Positions 1-8,286 of a stretch of 64,000 bases of DNA are shown piece after piece. Position numbers and translations under genes: made by a program. Origin of the DNA: Anaerococcus vaginimassiliensis. Its GTDB lineage: Bacteria > Bacillota > Clostridia > Tissierellales > Peptoniphilaceae. Location: positions 248,001 to 312,000 of the forward strand of contig NZ_LR130844.1 of the NCBI RefSeq assembly GCF_900626155.1, written 5' to 3'. The notes below the pieces were generated by a model that was given only the letters and a program-made list of their open reading frames with translations, ran no database searches and was not told the origin of the DNA. How positions within the stretch are numbered: position 1 is the first letter of the stretch; each line of letters begins with the position of its first letter.

Positions 1-56
1 TCAATCAGTCTTACTTGTTTCGCTCTAATTTCTTCGTTGATTCTTAAATCTTTTAT
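1..56 (-). CDS. infC: Translation initiation factor IF-3, 5' end only, ATA start
   Basis: The first 18 codons read IKDLRINEEIRAKQVRLI, which is the conserved N-terminus of IF-3, the factor that binds the 30S subunit and checks the start codon. The gene leaves the window at base 1. A GGAGG at 64-68 sits 7 nt before codon ATA (56-54), and no ATG, GTG or TTG lies in this frame between the ribosome-binding site and the conserved motif. Known biology: infC genes typically use AUU/AUA/AUC starts because IF-3 discriminates against them, giving translational autoregulation. An ATG at 70-68 opens only a five-codon frame. It should be followed by rpmI and rplT outside the window (inference). Confidence 0.88.
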   Translation of the reverse strand, partial: MKDLRINEEIRAKQVRLI

Positions 57-194
57 AAGTATACCTCCATGTATTCACATAAAAAAAGCGGGCACAAAGT
101 ACCCGTTTCGAATTTATAATTAAATCTTAATTAAAAATTATTAACCTACAAACTCTAGTCGGCAGGTGAGTTGGGTACTTCTTTGTTGTCTATG
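57..194 (-). promoter_or_regulatory. infC operon leader with attenuator (L20-leader-like)
   Basis: About 140 nt of untranslated RNA precede infC. At 105-89 there is a 7-bp hairpin (CGGGTAC, loop TTT, GTGCCCG), one C, then seven T, which is an intrinsic terminator. Upstream, bases 186-173 read ACAAAGAAGTACCC, which can pair with GGGTACTTTGT of the terminator's left arm and loop, leaving a GAA bulge. That gives mutually exclusive antiterminator and terminator. Position and layout match the ribosomal protein L20 leaders known upstream of Firmicutes infC-rpmI-rplT; the ligand is inferred, not shown. Confidence 0.72.
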
Positions 195-200
195 TCATCT

Positions 201-229
201 ATATTACTATCTAAACTTTAATTTGTCAA
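201..229 (-). promoter_or_regulatory. Sigma-A promoter of the infC operon
   Basis: A consensus -35 TTGACA (229-224), a 17-bp spacer and a -10 TAATAT (206-201) lie immediately downstream of the MarR stop codon. Expected transcription start is near 194, which gives infC its own promoter independent of the upstream marR/degV genes. Confidence 0.85.
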
Positions 230-232
230 GTG

Positions 233-694
233 TTATTTGCCCTTATAATCTTTTAGATATTCTTCTAGCTTTTCACCCAAAACCCCATCAACTAAGTAGA
301 GGCTGTGATAAAGATTTTCTATTTCTTCTTGATTAAGTTTTTCTTCTGCCCTAGTCATGGCATCTTTTGTAAATTCGTTTTTCTTTTGTTTGTAACTAAG
401 ATATTTTTCAGTTAAAACAATATGGAGAAATCTCATGTCTATATCACTCTTTACTTTTTTTACATAGCCTTTTTTCTCTAAAACATTTACCTTGTAGGAC
501 ATATTAGGTTGAGATATGTGAAGGAAGTTTACAAGATCATTTATGCTAGGCTTATCCAAATAATCAATAACTTCCAAAAGCATACTATCCTCTATACTTA
601 AAGGCCTATCGCTATCTTCAAATTCTCTAAACACAGACCTATAAAAGTGTAGTTTCGTTTTTCTTACTATCTCTTCTAATATATTATCATTCAA
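233..694 (-). CDS. MarR family transcriptional regulator
   Basis: A 153-residue protein of MarR size. A winged helix-turn-helix spans roughly residues 35-95 (helix near SQPNMSYKVNVLEKKG, wing near KSDIDMRF), flanked by helices that would form the dimer interface. The start is TTG at 694-692, 6 nt after an AGGAG; no in-frame ATG is available. It lies 43 nt downstream of the degV-like gene on the same strand, so the two are probably co-transcribed. Fatty-acid regulators of the FabT type are MarR proteins and DegV proteins bind fatty acids, so a lipid-related role is possible, but the ligand is not readable from the sequence. Confidence 0.82.
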   Translation of the reverse strand: MNDNILEEIVRKTKLHFYRSVFREFEDSDRPLSIEDSMLLEVIDYLDKPSINDLVNFLHISQPNMSYKVNVLEKKGYVKKVKSDIDMRFLHIVLTEKYLSYKQKKNEFTKDAMTRAEEKLNQEEIENLYHSLYLVDGVLGEKLEEYLKDYKGK

Positions 695-737
695 AACTAT
701 CTCCTAAAATATTTAGCTTAAAGGAGTATTTATTGAT

Positions 738-1592
738 TTAATCCATCCTAAAGAAAGCAAAACCATATAGACCTGGACCAGTATTTGCACCTAGAGTTGG
801 TGATATTTGATCTTTTATAAAAAGTTTTGCTCCACTTATAAATTCCTTTAAGTTCTCCTCAAGTTTATCAGCAAGCTCCAGACCATCTCCTTTTGATATA
901 AACATATAATAGTCTTTGGCTCCCTCGAGATTTTCTACTGCTGTTTTATAAAATTGTTTCAATATTTTCTTCTCACCACGAACCAATTTCTTAAGATGAA
1001 ACTTCCCATCTTCTGGATTGACAGTAACTAGTGGTTTAACAGACAAGGCATCTGACAATTTACCAAAAGTTTTTGGAACTCTACCACCTTCTATTATATA
1101 TTTGAAGGATTCTAATGTGAAAAATACTCTTGAACTTGTGCGAGATTTTTCTAACAAGTCTTTTATTTCCTCAAAACTCTTTCCTTCATCGACCAATTTT
1201 TTAGCATATATAGCAAGAAATCCTTCTGCCATAGTTAGGTTTTTACTATCTAAGGCGAAAGTTTCAATGCCTGTTACTTCGGTATTCTTACATAAGTTAT
1301 ATGTTCCTGAGAAATTGCTTCCTATACAGATTATAATCGCCTTGTTGTATCCATCATCTCTTACCTTTTCTAGTAAATTTATCACGTCATAAGGTGCTGG
1401 AAGACTAGTCTTTGGTAGGTAATTTTTCTTTTTAATATAATCGTAGAATTCTTCAGGACTTATATCTATCCTATCTCTTAGGAATTCTCCCTCGACATTT
1501 ACATACAAAGGAAGGTAATATATTCCCTTTTCTTCTGCTAATTTGGGAGATATATCTGCTCCCGAATCAACTATTATAGCTATTTTTTCCAT
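738..1592 (-). CDS. DegV family fatty-acid-binding protein
   Basis: A 284-residue protein of full DegV length. N-terminal IAIIVDSGADIS, the TSLPAP segment near residue 62 and SGTYN near residue 95 are the family motifs that contact the fatty-acid carboxylate; the C-terminal part has the usual SPTLGANTGPGLYG. Known DegV/FakB proteins present bound fatty acids to the kinase FakA for phosphorylation; no fakA is in the window. ATG at 1592 follows AAGGAG. It is the first gene of a pair with the MarR regulator downstream. Confidence 0.9.
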   Translation of the reverse strand: MEKIAIIVDSGADISPKLAEEKGIYYLPLYVNVEGEFLRDRIDISPEEFYDYIKKKNYLPKTSLPAPYDVINLLEKVRDDGYNKAIIICIGSNFSGTYNLCKNTEVTGIETFALDSKNLTMAEGFLAIYAKKLVDEGKSFEEIKDLLEKSRTSSRVFFTLESFKYIIEGGRVPKTFGKLSDALSVKPLVTVNPEDGKFHLKKLVRGEKKILKQFYKTAVENLEGAKDYYMFISKGDGLELADKLEENLKEFISGAKLFIKDQISPTLGANTGPGLYGFAFFRMD

Positions 1593-1692
1593 CTATTCTC
1601 CTTAAATTTATTTTAATCTATGGTTAAATTTATATACTGCTTTGATATTATAATATAGTAATTATACCTTTATATTATTTCTGTGCCTAGAT

Positions 1693-2436
1693 TTATTCCA
1701 AGTCTATGATAAATTCTGTGTTCTTTTCACCCACTGGTCTAATGTCTGTTTCATCGAATTTTTGAAAATTTAGGAAAGCTTCACTAATCTTTTTATCCTC
1801 ATTAAAGTTTGTTGGAAAGAATATTTGCGGATTTAAAATCTCTATAAAATCTTTCGCTCTCTTAAAATTCTTCTCTCTATTTTCCTTAAGTATCGGGAAA
1901 AACGCCAAGTCTATCTCATCATAAGTCTCATATATCTCATACAAATAGGAAATTAAATTATCTCTATCCAAAACTATATCAGTTAAAAATAAATCTCCCC
2001 CATAAAATATAGTAAAATCATAAGTCTTTACTACAAAGGCCATGCCCTTATTTTCATAGCTTATTGTGTCTATTTCTATATCTTTGTTTATTTTTGAAGT
2101 CGAATCTTTTTCAAGAAAAATTACATTTTTTGCCTTGTATAGATTTTTAAGATTTTCAATAGAAAGCTTATTGTCTTTTAAGTAAATAATGTTATCATCA
2201 CCCTTAGTATAGGCGATATCTGAGCTTAATACATAGCTGAAATTCTCCATTCCTGAAACTTTTAAAATCTCCTCGCTATAGTGACCTTCATTTTTACTTG
2301 ATGCCAGGAAAACTGTCTTCTTATCATCAGGAACATTTAATATTCCATTATAATAATCGAAAACCAAAAAATAGTCTCCGATCTCTATATTATAGCAACT
2401 TCCTGCCACATAATTTACTATTATCTCATCATTCAT
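1693..2436 (-). CDS. Degenerate metallo-beta-lactamase-fold (UlaG-like) protein
   Basis: A 247-residue protein with the layout of an UlaG-type MBL-fold hydrolase, but with most metal ligands replaced. Where active enzymes have HxHxDH it reads SKNEGH (residues 47-52), so only the last histidine remains. The later aspartate of the GD motif is kept in YGGD (145-148), and the C-terminal P-x-H is PTNF (N210). A metal-dependent hydrolase activity is therefore unlikely; a binding or regulatory role is a guess. ATG at 2436 follows GAGG. It is divergent from ybaK, with a TTACA-ATT-TGTAA dyad at 2472-2484 between them. Confidence 0.6.
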   Translation of the reverse strand: MNDEIIVNYVAGSCYNIEIGDYFLVFDYYNGILNVPDDKKTVFLASSKNEGHYSEEILKVSGMENFSYVLSSDIAYTKGDDNIIYLKDNKLSIENLKNLYKAKNVIFLEKDSTSKINKDIEIDTISYENKGMAFVVKTYDFTIFYGGDLFLTDIVLDRDNLISYLYEIYETYDEIDLAFFPILKENREKNFKRAKDFIEILNPQIFFPTNFNEDKKISEAFLNFQKFDETDIRPVGEKNTEFIIDLE

Positions 2437-2516
2437 ACAAACTACCTCGCTTTAGATTTTATACCCAATCTTTACAATTTGTAATTTATCGTATAATAAT
2501 TTTGAAAGAAGGTAAT

Positions 2517-3002
2517 ATGAAAAAAGAAATTAAAACTAACGCAATGAGAATACTAGACAATTTAGATATATCTTATGAACATGTTGATTATGACCTAGAT
2601 GGTGAGTTTACATCTGCTGTCGATATTGCAAAAAAGACAAATGAAGATGTAAACATAGTCTATAAAACCCTTGCAACTGTAAGTAAAGATAAGGAAGTTT
2701 TCGTTTTTGTAATACCTGCCGCAGATTCCATAGATTTTAAAAAAGCGAGCAAAGTCTGTGGAGTAAAGAGCCTATCTATGCTTCACCTAAAAGATCTAAA
2801 GAAAACTGTAGGATATGAAAGAGGAGCAACTACCGCTCTTGCTATGAAAAAAGATTATCCTGTAGTTGTCGATATCAAGGCAAAAGATTTCGATATAATC
2901 AAGGTTTCCGCAGGCAAAATCGGACACGGTCTAAAGCTTAATCCAGATGATTTCATCAAAGCTACCAAGGGAAAATACGCGGATATATGTCAGAAAAATT
3001 AG
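2517..3002 (+). CDS. ybaK: Cys-tRNA(Pro)/Cys-tRNA(Cys) deacylase, YbaK/EbsC family
   Basis: 161 residues, the usual YbaK length. Family features seen: N-terminal TNAMRILD, the VYKTLATV segment with the catalytic-region lysine, and C-terminal GGG-like substrate loop replaced by YERGATTALAMKKDYPVVVD. YbaK-type proteins hydrolyse mischarged Cys-tRNA(Pro) in the cytoplasm. The frame is open further upstream, but ATG 2517 is the start because it follows GAAGG and begins MKKEIKTNAMRIL as in homologues. Its last 16 bases overlap the next gene. Confidence 0.87.
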   Translation: MKKEIKTNAMRILDNLDISYEHVDYDLDGEFTSAVDIAKKTNEDVNIVYKTLATVSKDKEVFVFVIPAADSIDFKKASKVCGVKSLSMLHLKDLKKTVGYERGATTALAMKKDYPVVVDIKAKDFDIIKVSAGKIGHGLKLNPDDFIKATKGKYADICQKN

Positions 3003-3667
3003 TTAAAATTTATGAGAATTATTCCCTAGAGATTTCTTACAAAGATCCTAAAAATCTAAGGAAATCTCTAGAAGAAAAACCTTGTGATAAAGATACTTTA
3101 AAAGAGATAAAGTTTATAATCTCTTGTGGTGATGATATTTCGATATTGAAGCTTCTTGTAACCTTATCTCCAATATTTATAGCTTGCTTTGACTCATCTG
3201 AGTCTGAGCTTGGGTATTTTAGAGAAAAAATTGATAAATCAAACTTTTCTTATGGTTTGTACCCAAACTTTTTTTCTTTTAATGAGAATACTTACAGAAA
3301 ATTTTACTCAGGAAATGAAATAAAAGAAGATATCTACCTCACAGAAGATAGAGATATTATTTTTTCCCTGAATCCTCTAGATGATAAGTATATCTTAGCT
3401 CTATCTTATTTGTTAAATAAACTAATCATAGATAATTATAATAGAGAAAAACTTACTGATTATTTTGCCAAAATCAGAGATGATATAGTAATAAATGGCA
3501 GAAGGTCAATCCTTGCTAACGGAATCCAAGCCTTTTATTTATCCAAATATGTGGTAGTTTGGATGTTGATATTTTGTGAAAGTTTGATGGAAACATATGA
3601 AGATGCAAGATTTTTCTTAGATCCTATTTATGGGAAAATAAATAAGCTTAAGAGGGCATGTGATTAA
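2987..3667 (+). CDS. Uncharacterised 226-residue protein
   Basis: I do not recognise the family. The ATG at 2987 lies inside the end of ybaK in another frame (16-base overlap), so translation is probably coupled. The product is soluble-looking: mixed helix/strand, rich in Lys, Asp and Ser, no signal peptide, no clear motif. Hydrophobic stretches at about residues 42-68 and 185-200 are too broken for certain membrane segments. It is convergent with the CoA-transferase gene and ends at a shared terminator. Confidence 0.6.
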   Translation: MSEKLVKIYENYSLEISYKDPKNLRKSLEEKPCDKDTLKEIKFIISCGDDISILKLLVTLSPIFIACFDSSESELGYFREKIDKSNFSYGLYPNFFSFNENTYRKFYSGNEIKEDIYLTEDRDIIFSLNPLDDKYILALSYLLNKLIIDNYNREKLTDYFAKIRDDIVINGRRSILANGIQAFYLSKYVVVWMLIFCESLMETYEDARFFLDPIYGKINKLKRACD

Positions 3668-3685
3668 TTAGAGTACTGTATAAAT

Positions 3686-3723
3686 AAAAAATAACCCCTG
3701 CCATGTGGTAGGGGTTATTTTTT
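3686..3723. terminator. Bidirectional terminator between convergent genes
   Basis: The arms TAACCCCTGCC and GGTAGGGGTTA enclose the loop ATGT (one G-U pair), with A-run on the left and T-run on the right, so it can end transcription from both the unknown gene (+) and the CoA-transferase gene (-). Confidence 0.9.
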
Positions 3724-3730
3724 ATTAAAT

Positions 3731-5074
3731 TTATTTGTTAGATTTTCTCCAGATACCAAGTTTTTCTGCTTCTTTAATTAACTCGTCTCTGTTTTCTTGG
3801 TGAGCTAGACTAACAAGAGCTTCTGCTGCTTGCCATGTTGATAGACCTTTGAAGTTTACTATACCTTGCTCTGTTGCAATGTAGTGAGTGTTACTTCTTA
3901 CAGCTGTTGCTTGAGTTCCTGGTTTGAAAGTTGGAACTATATTTGAAATTCTCTTTCCTTCTTTGTTTACTCTAGAAGATTTGAGGGCGATAAATGATCT
4001 ACCACCTTTAGATCTATATGCTCCAAGTACAAAGTCAAGTGCTCCACCCGCTCCTGAAATGTGTCTTGTTCCTGCAGACTCAGCTGATATTTGTCCCCAA
4101 AGGTCTACTTCAAGAACTGTATTTATTGATACATAGTTATCGTGAGCTGCTATAACATCAACATCGTTTACATAAGAAACTGGAGCTGCCATTAGCTCTT
4201 CATTTCCGTCGATATAATCATACATTTCTTGGCTTCCTGCTGCAAAGGCATAGACTTGTCTACCTGGGTTGATATTTTTCTTCTTGCCTGTAATTCTTCC
4301 AGCTTGAGCCATTTCCATGAAGCTATCTACATACATTTCTGAGTGAACACCTAAATCTTTTAGGTCAGATTTAGCAATTTGGCTACCTATAGCATTAGGC
4401 AAACCACCGATACCTAATTGGAGAGTATCGCCGTCTCTTAGATTATCTACAACGTATTTAGCAACTTGGACTTCTTCTTCACCAAATTTTGCACTTGGTA
4501 GGGTTATCATGTCATAATTACTTGATTCATAGACATAGTCAACATCTTTGATGTTGATGTAGTTTCTAAAGCCACCTAGGGCAACTGGAACATTTTTGTT
4601 AACTTCTAGGACAACTTTATCTGAATTTTCAAAAGAAGTCATAGCATGTGATGCTGATAGACCGAAGTTGAAGTTACCATGGTTATCCATTGGAGATACT
4701 TGGATAACTGATACTGCTGCTTTGTCTGCATTTTCTGCTATATATCTTTCTATTTCTGAGTATTTGATAGGAATAAAGAAAGCACCGTATTGGTTGTTGT
4801 TGATTAAGTTTCTTTCTGGACCTGTTGAATGCCATGAATGATAGATAAAATGTTCACCCGTGCTGTCTGCTTGGCCGATGTGAAGATTATAAGGAACAAC
4901 TCCTGATCTTATTTTTACGTCTTTTAATTCATCTACTCTTGCTGCTAGAGCCTTGTCAAAGTCAACTGGTACTAAGGCTCCCCAGCCCATTTCAACCCAA
5001 TCGCCGTCTTTTACTAGTCCTGCAGCTTCTTTTACAGTTATTAGTTTATCTTGATACAATTTTTCAAAATCCAT
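3731..5074 (-). CDS. but: Butyryl-CoA:acetate CoA-transferase
   Basis: 447 residues, the length of the But/Cat3 CoA-transferase family. It moves CoA from butyryl-CoA to acetate and so releases butyrate, the last step of the pathway encoded next to it. Visible motifs: GIGGLPN (221-227) for CoA binding and HSEMYVD with the catalytic glutamate E246, plus the C-terminal GTRHISGAGGALDF of the family. ATG at 5074 follows AAGGGG. It lies downstream of thlA on the same strand but behind a terminator with its own promoter region. 4-Hydroxybutyrate CoA-transferase is a close relative; butyrate context favours But. Confidence 0.88.
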   Translation of the reverse strand: MDFEKLYQDKLITVKEAAGLVKDGDWVEMGWGALVPVDFDKALAARVDELKDVKIRSGVVPYNLHIGQADSTGEHFIYHSWHSTGPERNLINNNQYGAFFIPIKYSEIERYIAENADKAAVSVIQVSPMDNHGNFNFGLSASHAMTSFENSDKVVLEVNKNVPVALGGFRNYINIKDVDYVYESSNYDMITLPSAKFGEEEVQVAKYVVDNLRDGDTLQLGIGGLPNAIGSQIAKSDLKDLGVHSEMYVDSFMEMAQAGRITGKKKNINPGRQVYAFAAGSQEMYDYIDGNEELMAAPVSYVNDVDVIAAHDNYVSINTVLEVDLWGQISAESAGTRHISGAGGALDFVLGAYRSKGGRSFIALKSSRVNKEGKRISNIVPTFKPGTQATAVRSNTHYIATEQGIVNFKGLSTWQAAEALVSLAHQENRDELIKEAEKLGIWRKSNK

Positions 5075-5113
5075 TTTAAACCCCTTTTAATATTAAAATC
5101 GTTTTCAATCTAT

Positions 5114-5162
5114 ATTATACCCATATTTTATTATATTATTCTTTAATTGATAATTTTTATCA
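5114..5162 (-). promoter_or_regulatory. Promoter and dyad upstream of the CoA-transferase gene
   Basis: A -10 TATAAT (5119-5114) lacks a recognisable -35 at the right spacing (AGAATA). A dyad TGATAA-N3-TTATCA (5148-5162) lies just upstream of the -35 position, where an activator would bind. A half-site pattern with the same TTGATAATTTTTA core is found upstream of the lactate dehydrogenase gene. Confidence 0.4.
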
Positions 5163-5192
5163 GTTTAATTAGATATAATTTTATATAAATTT

Positions 5193-5218
5193 AAAAGGGT
5201 GTAAGAATACACCCTTTT
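5193..5218 (-). terminator. Terminator after thlA
   Basis: An 11-bp perfect stem (AAAAGGGTGTA / TACACCCTTTT, loop AGAA) lies 15 bases past the thlA stop. It ends the bcd-to-thlA operon before the CoA-transferase gene. Confidence 0.85.
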
Positions 5219-5232
5219 ATGATAAACGATAA

Positions 5233-6414
5233 TTATCTTTCAACTACTACAGCAGTACCCATACCACCACCTATACATAGGGTAGCGATACCTTTTTTAG
5301 AGTCTCTCTTTTGCATTTCATATAGAAGTGTTGTAAGGATTCTTGCTCCACTAGCTCCAACTGGGTGACCAATTGCGATTGCTCCACCGTTTACGTTTAC
5401 TATATCAGTATTTAGTCCAAGTTCTTTGATTACTGATAGTGCTTGAGCTGCGAATGCTTCGTTAGCTTCTATTAAGTCGATATCTTCTAATGTTAGGTTA
5501 GCTTTTTCTAGTGCTTTTCTAACTGTTGGGATCGGGCCTGTACCCATGATTTTTGGATCAACACCTTCTGTAGCGTAGCTTACGATTGTAGCAAGCGGTT
5601 TAACGCCTAACTCTTTTGCTTTTTCTTCACTCATTACTACAAGACATGCTGCACCATCATTAATTCCTGATGCGTTAGCTGCTGTAACTGTACCATCTTT
5701 GATAAATGCTGGTCTTAGTTTAGAAATACTTTCTGTTGTAACGCCTTCTTTGATGTATTCGTCTTCTTCAACTACAGTTACTTTGCCTTTTCTACCTTTA
5801 ACTTCTACTGGAACGATTTCATCTTTAAATCTACCTTCAGCTCTAGCTTTAGCAGCTTTTTGTTGGCTTCCTGCAGCAAGTTCGTCTTGTTCTTCTCTTG
5901 TTAATCCGAATTTTTCAGCTATATTTTCTGCAGTAACACCCATGTGGTAGTCATTGAATGCATCCCAAAGTCCGTCTTTGATCATTTCATCGACAACTTT
6001 CTTATCTCCCATTCTTGCTCCCCATCTTTCGTCTGGAAGTAGGTATGGAGCTTGAGACATTGATTCTGTACCACCTGCAAGAACAATATCGTCATCTCCT
6101 GCCATAATCATTTGTGCTGCAAGAGATACACTTCTAAGTCCTGATCCACAAACTATGTTTAATGTCATAGCTGGTTTTTCTTTAGGAATTCCTGCATCTA
6201 GTGCGATTTGACGAGCGATGTTTTGACCGTTACCTGCTTGAAGTACACAACCTAAGATAGATTCGTCGATATCTTCTGGTTTGATTCCTGCTCTTTTGAT
6301 TGCTTCTTTAGCTGCTACTGCACCTAATTCTCTAGCTGAAACTGTTTTGAAAGCTCCACCGTAAGCACCAACTGGTGTTCTTGCTGCACTTGCTATTACT
6401 ACTTTTCTTGTCAT
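5233..6414 (-). CDS. thlA: Acetyl-CoA C-acetyltransferase (thiolase)
   Basis: 393 residues, standard biosynthetic thiolase length. It condenses two acetyl-CoA to acetoacetyl-CoA, the first step to butyrate. The active-site residues are visible: C89 in NIVCGSG, H350 in [10 protein letters not shown] and C380 in LCIGGGMG. It is the last gene of the bcd-etfB-etfA-crt-hbd-thlA operon, 40 bases after hbd, with an AAGGAG ahead of ATG 6414. Confidence 0.95.
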   Translation of the reverse strand: MTRKVVIASAARTPVGAYGGAFKTVSARELGAVAAKEAIKRAGIKPEDIDESILGCVLQAGNGQNIARQIALDAGIPKEKPAMTLNIVCGSGLRSVSLAAQMIMAGDDDIVLAGGTESMSQAPYLLPDERWGARMGDKKVVDEMIKDGLWDAFNDYHMGVTAENIAEKFGLTREEQDELAAGSQQKAAKARAEGRFKDEIVPVEVKGRKGKVTVVEEDEYIKEGVTTESISKLRPAFIKDGTVTAANASGINDGAACLVVMSEEKAKELGVKPLATIVSYATEGVDPKIMGTGPIPTVRKALEKANLTLEDIDLIEANEAFAAQALSVIKELGLNTDIVNVNGGAIAIGHPVGASGARILTTLLYEMQKRDSKKGIATLCIGGGMGTAVVVER

Positions 6415-6454
6415 ATTATCTCCTTATATTTTAAATTCGTTTGCTATTTATCTC

Positions 6455-7297
6455 TTATTTGCTGTAGTCGTAGAAACCTTTACCAGTTTTTCTACCAAGG
6501 TCTCCAGCTCTTACCATTTGTCTTAGAAGTGGATTTGGTCTATATTTGCTATCGCCAAATTCGTTATATAGAACTTCCATAATAGCTAGACATGTATCAA
6601 GTCCGATTAAATCTCCTAGAGCAAGAGGTCCCATTGGGTGGTTTGCACCAAGTTGCATTCCCTTGTCGATATCTTCAACGCTTGCAAGTCCATCAGCAAG
6701 AACTCCGATACCTTCGTTGATCATTGGGATAAGAAGTCTGTTTACTACGAATCCTGGTCCTTCTTTAACTTCGATAGGTTGTTTTCCTAAATCTTCTGCA
6801 AGTTTGAAGATTGTTGTGTTTGTTTCATCAGATGTGTGTAATCCTCTGATAACTTCAACTAGTTTCATTACTGGAACTGGATTAAAGAAGTGCATTCCAA
6901 TTACATTTTCAGGTCTGTTTGTAGATGCAGCGATATCTGTAATTGATAGTGAAGATGTGTTAGATGCAAGGATTGCTCCTTCTTTTACAACTTCGTCAAG
7001 TTCTTTGAAGATTTCTTTTTTTAGTTTTGGATTTTCTGTAGCAGCTTCTATAACTACGTCACAGTCAGCCAAATCTTTTACCTCTGTTGTGTAAGAAATG
7101 TTTTTAAGAGCAGCTTCTTTTTCTTCTTCTGTCATTCTTTCTTTAGAAACTTGTTTAGCGTAAGATTTTTCAATTCTTGCTTTAGCTTTTTCTAAGAATT
7201 CATCTTTGATATCCCTAACTACAACTTCGTATTTTCTAGCAGCAGTTTCAACGATACCGCCACCCATAATTCCTGAACCGATTACTCCAATTTTCAT
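6455..7297 (-). CDS. hbd: 3-hydroxybutyryl-CoA dehydrogenase
   Basis: 280 residues. It reduces acetoacetyl-CoA to 3-hydroxybutyryl-CoA with NAD(P)H. The N-terminal Rossmann motif GSGIMGGG starts at residue 7; the SNTSSLSIT segment and GMHFFNPVP with catalytic H136 follow; the C-terminal all-helical domain ends [16 protein letters not shown] 7297 follows AAGGAG. It sits between crt and thlA in the order of the pathway. Confidence 0.96.
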   Translation of the reverse strand: MKIGVIGSGIMGGGIVETAARKYEVVVRDIKDEFLEKAKARIEKSYAKQVSKERMTEEEKEAALKNISYTTEVKDLADCDVVIEAATENPKLKKEIFKELDEVVKEGAILASNTSSLSITDIAASTNRPENVIGMHFFNPVPVMKLVEVIRGLHTSDETNTTIFKLAEDLGKQPIEVKEGPGFVVNRLLIPMINEGIGVLADGLASVEDIDKGMQLGANHPMGPLALGDLIGLDTCLAIMEVLYNEFGDSKYRPNPLLRQMVRAGDLGRKTGKGFYDYSK

Positions 7298-7349
7298 AAT
7301 ATCTCCTTTATTTTTTATGATTACCTTTGCCTATTTAATTAGTACCCAA

Positions 7350-8129
7350 TTATTTATTTTTAAACTCAGCTTTTTCTTTGCTTAAGAAAGCGTTCATTCC
7401 GTCTTTTTGATCTTCTGTTGCAAAAGATAGACCGAATAGGTTTTCTTCAATTTTGATAGCTGAATCTATATCAACTTGTCCACCAACATTTATAGCCTCT
7501 TTGGCAAGTCTTACTGCCACTGGTGCATTTGCTGCAACCTTACCAGCAAGTTTTGTAACTCTTTCTTCTAGTTCTTCTGCAGGTACAACTTCTTGTACTA
7601 ATCCAATTTCTAAAGCCTTGTCAGCTTTGATATTTTGGCTAGTATAGATTAAGTATTTAGCGTAACCTTGACCAACTAATCTTTGTAGTCTTTGAGTTCC
7701 ACCAAATCCTGGAAGGATTCCTAGTCCTGTTTCTGGTTGACCGAAAAGTGCCTTATCACTTGCGATTCTAAAGTCACAGCTCATAGCAAGTTCGCATCCG
7801 CCACCTAGTGCAAAGCCGTTAACAGCAGCTATTGTTGGAATTTCTAAGCTTTCAAGTTTTCTAAATACTTGAAGTCCCTTCTTACCAAAAGCTTTTCCTT
7901 CTAGTGGAGAAAGTGTTGACATTTCTTTGATATCAGCACCTGCAACAAAGCTTCTACCTTCGCCTGTTACTATCAAAACTCTAAGATCTTTGTTTTCTTT
8001 GATCTCACATAAAACTCTGTTTAGCTCGCTAAGAACTTCTGAGTTTAGTGCATTTAGTGCTTCTGGTCTGTTGATAGTTAATCTTCCTATATAACCATCT
8101 ACTGTATACTTGATTGTTTTGTAATCCAT
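7350..8129 (-). CDS. crt: Crotonase (short-chain enoyl-CoA hydratase)
   Basis: 259 residues. It dehydrates 3-hydroxybutyryl-CoA to crotonyl-CoA. Oxyanion-hole segments GADIKEM and GFALGGGCELAM and the two catalytic glutamates E113 (in CELAM) and E133 (in PETGLG) are present, as in canonical crotonases. ATG 8129 follows AGGAGG. A 157-base gap with a stem-loop separates it from etfA upstream, the only large gap in the operon. Confidence 0.95.
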   Translation of the reverse strand: MDYKTIKYTVDGYIGRLTINRPEALNALNSEVLSELNRVLCEIKENKDLRVLIVTGEGRSFVAGADIKEMSTLSPLEGKAFGKKGLQVFRKLESLEIPTIAAVNGFALGGGCELAMSCDFRIASDKALFGQPETGLGILPGFGGTQRLQRLVGQGYAKYLIYTSQNIKADKALEIGLVQEVVPAEELEERVTKLAGKVAANAPVAVRLAKEAINVGGQVDIDSAIKIEENLFGLSFATEDQKDGMNAFLSKEKAEFKNK

Positions 8130-8207
8130 AATGCCTCCTAAATTTGCAAAATGCGTGTTTACAATGTTGTTTATTGATATTTTTTTGTCAATAAAGTTTA
8201 GAATTTA

Positions 8208-8263
8208 GCTGCTTATCGTATGATGTTTGTATTTATATTTAAAACTATCATCTTCTAAGCAGC
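8208..8263 (-). other. Intercistronic stem-loop between etfA and crt
   Basis: An 8-bp perfect inverted repeat GCTGCTTA / TAAGCAGC encloses a second 5-bp stem ATGAT / ATCAT. It is not followed by a good T-run on the minus strand, so it looks less like a full terminator than like a processing or partial-attenuation site between the electron-transfer half and the carbon half of the operon. Confidence 0.5.
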
Positions 8264-8286
8264 CTCATTTTCAAAAGTAAGCTTAA

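Noticed and set aside
57-194. 6S RNA or T-box
   Set aside because: No 6S central bulge and no T-box AGGGTGG motif; position before infC and the terminator fit a ribosomal-protein leader.
8163-8191. Promoter in front of crt
   Set aside because: A TTGACA is present at 8191-8186, but no -10-like hexamer occurs at 15-18 bases spacing.
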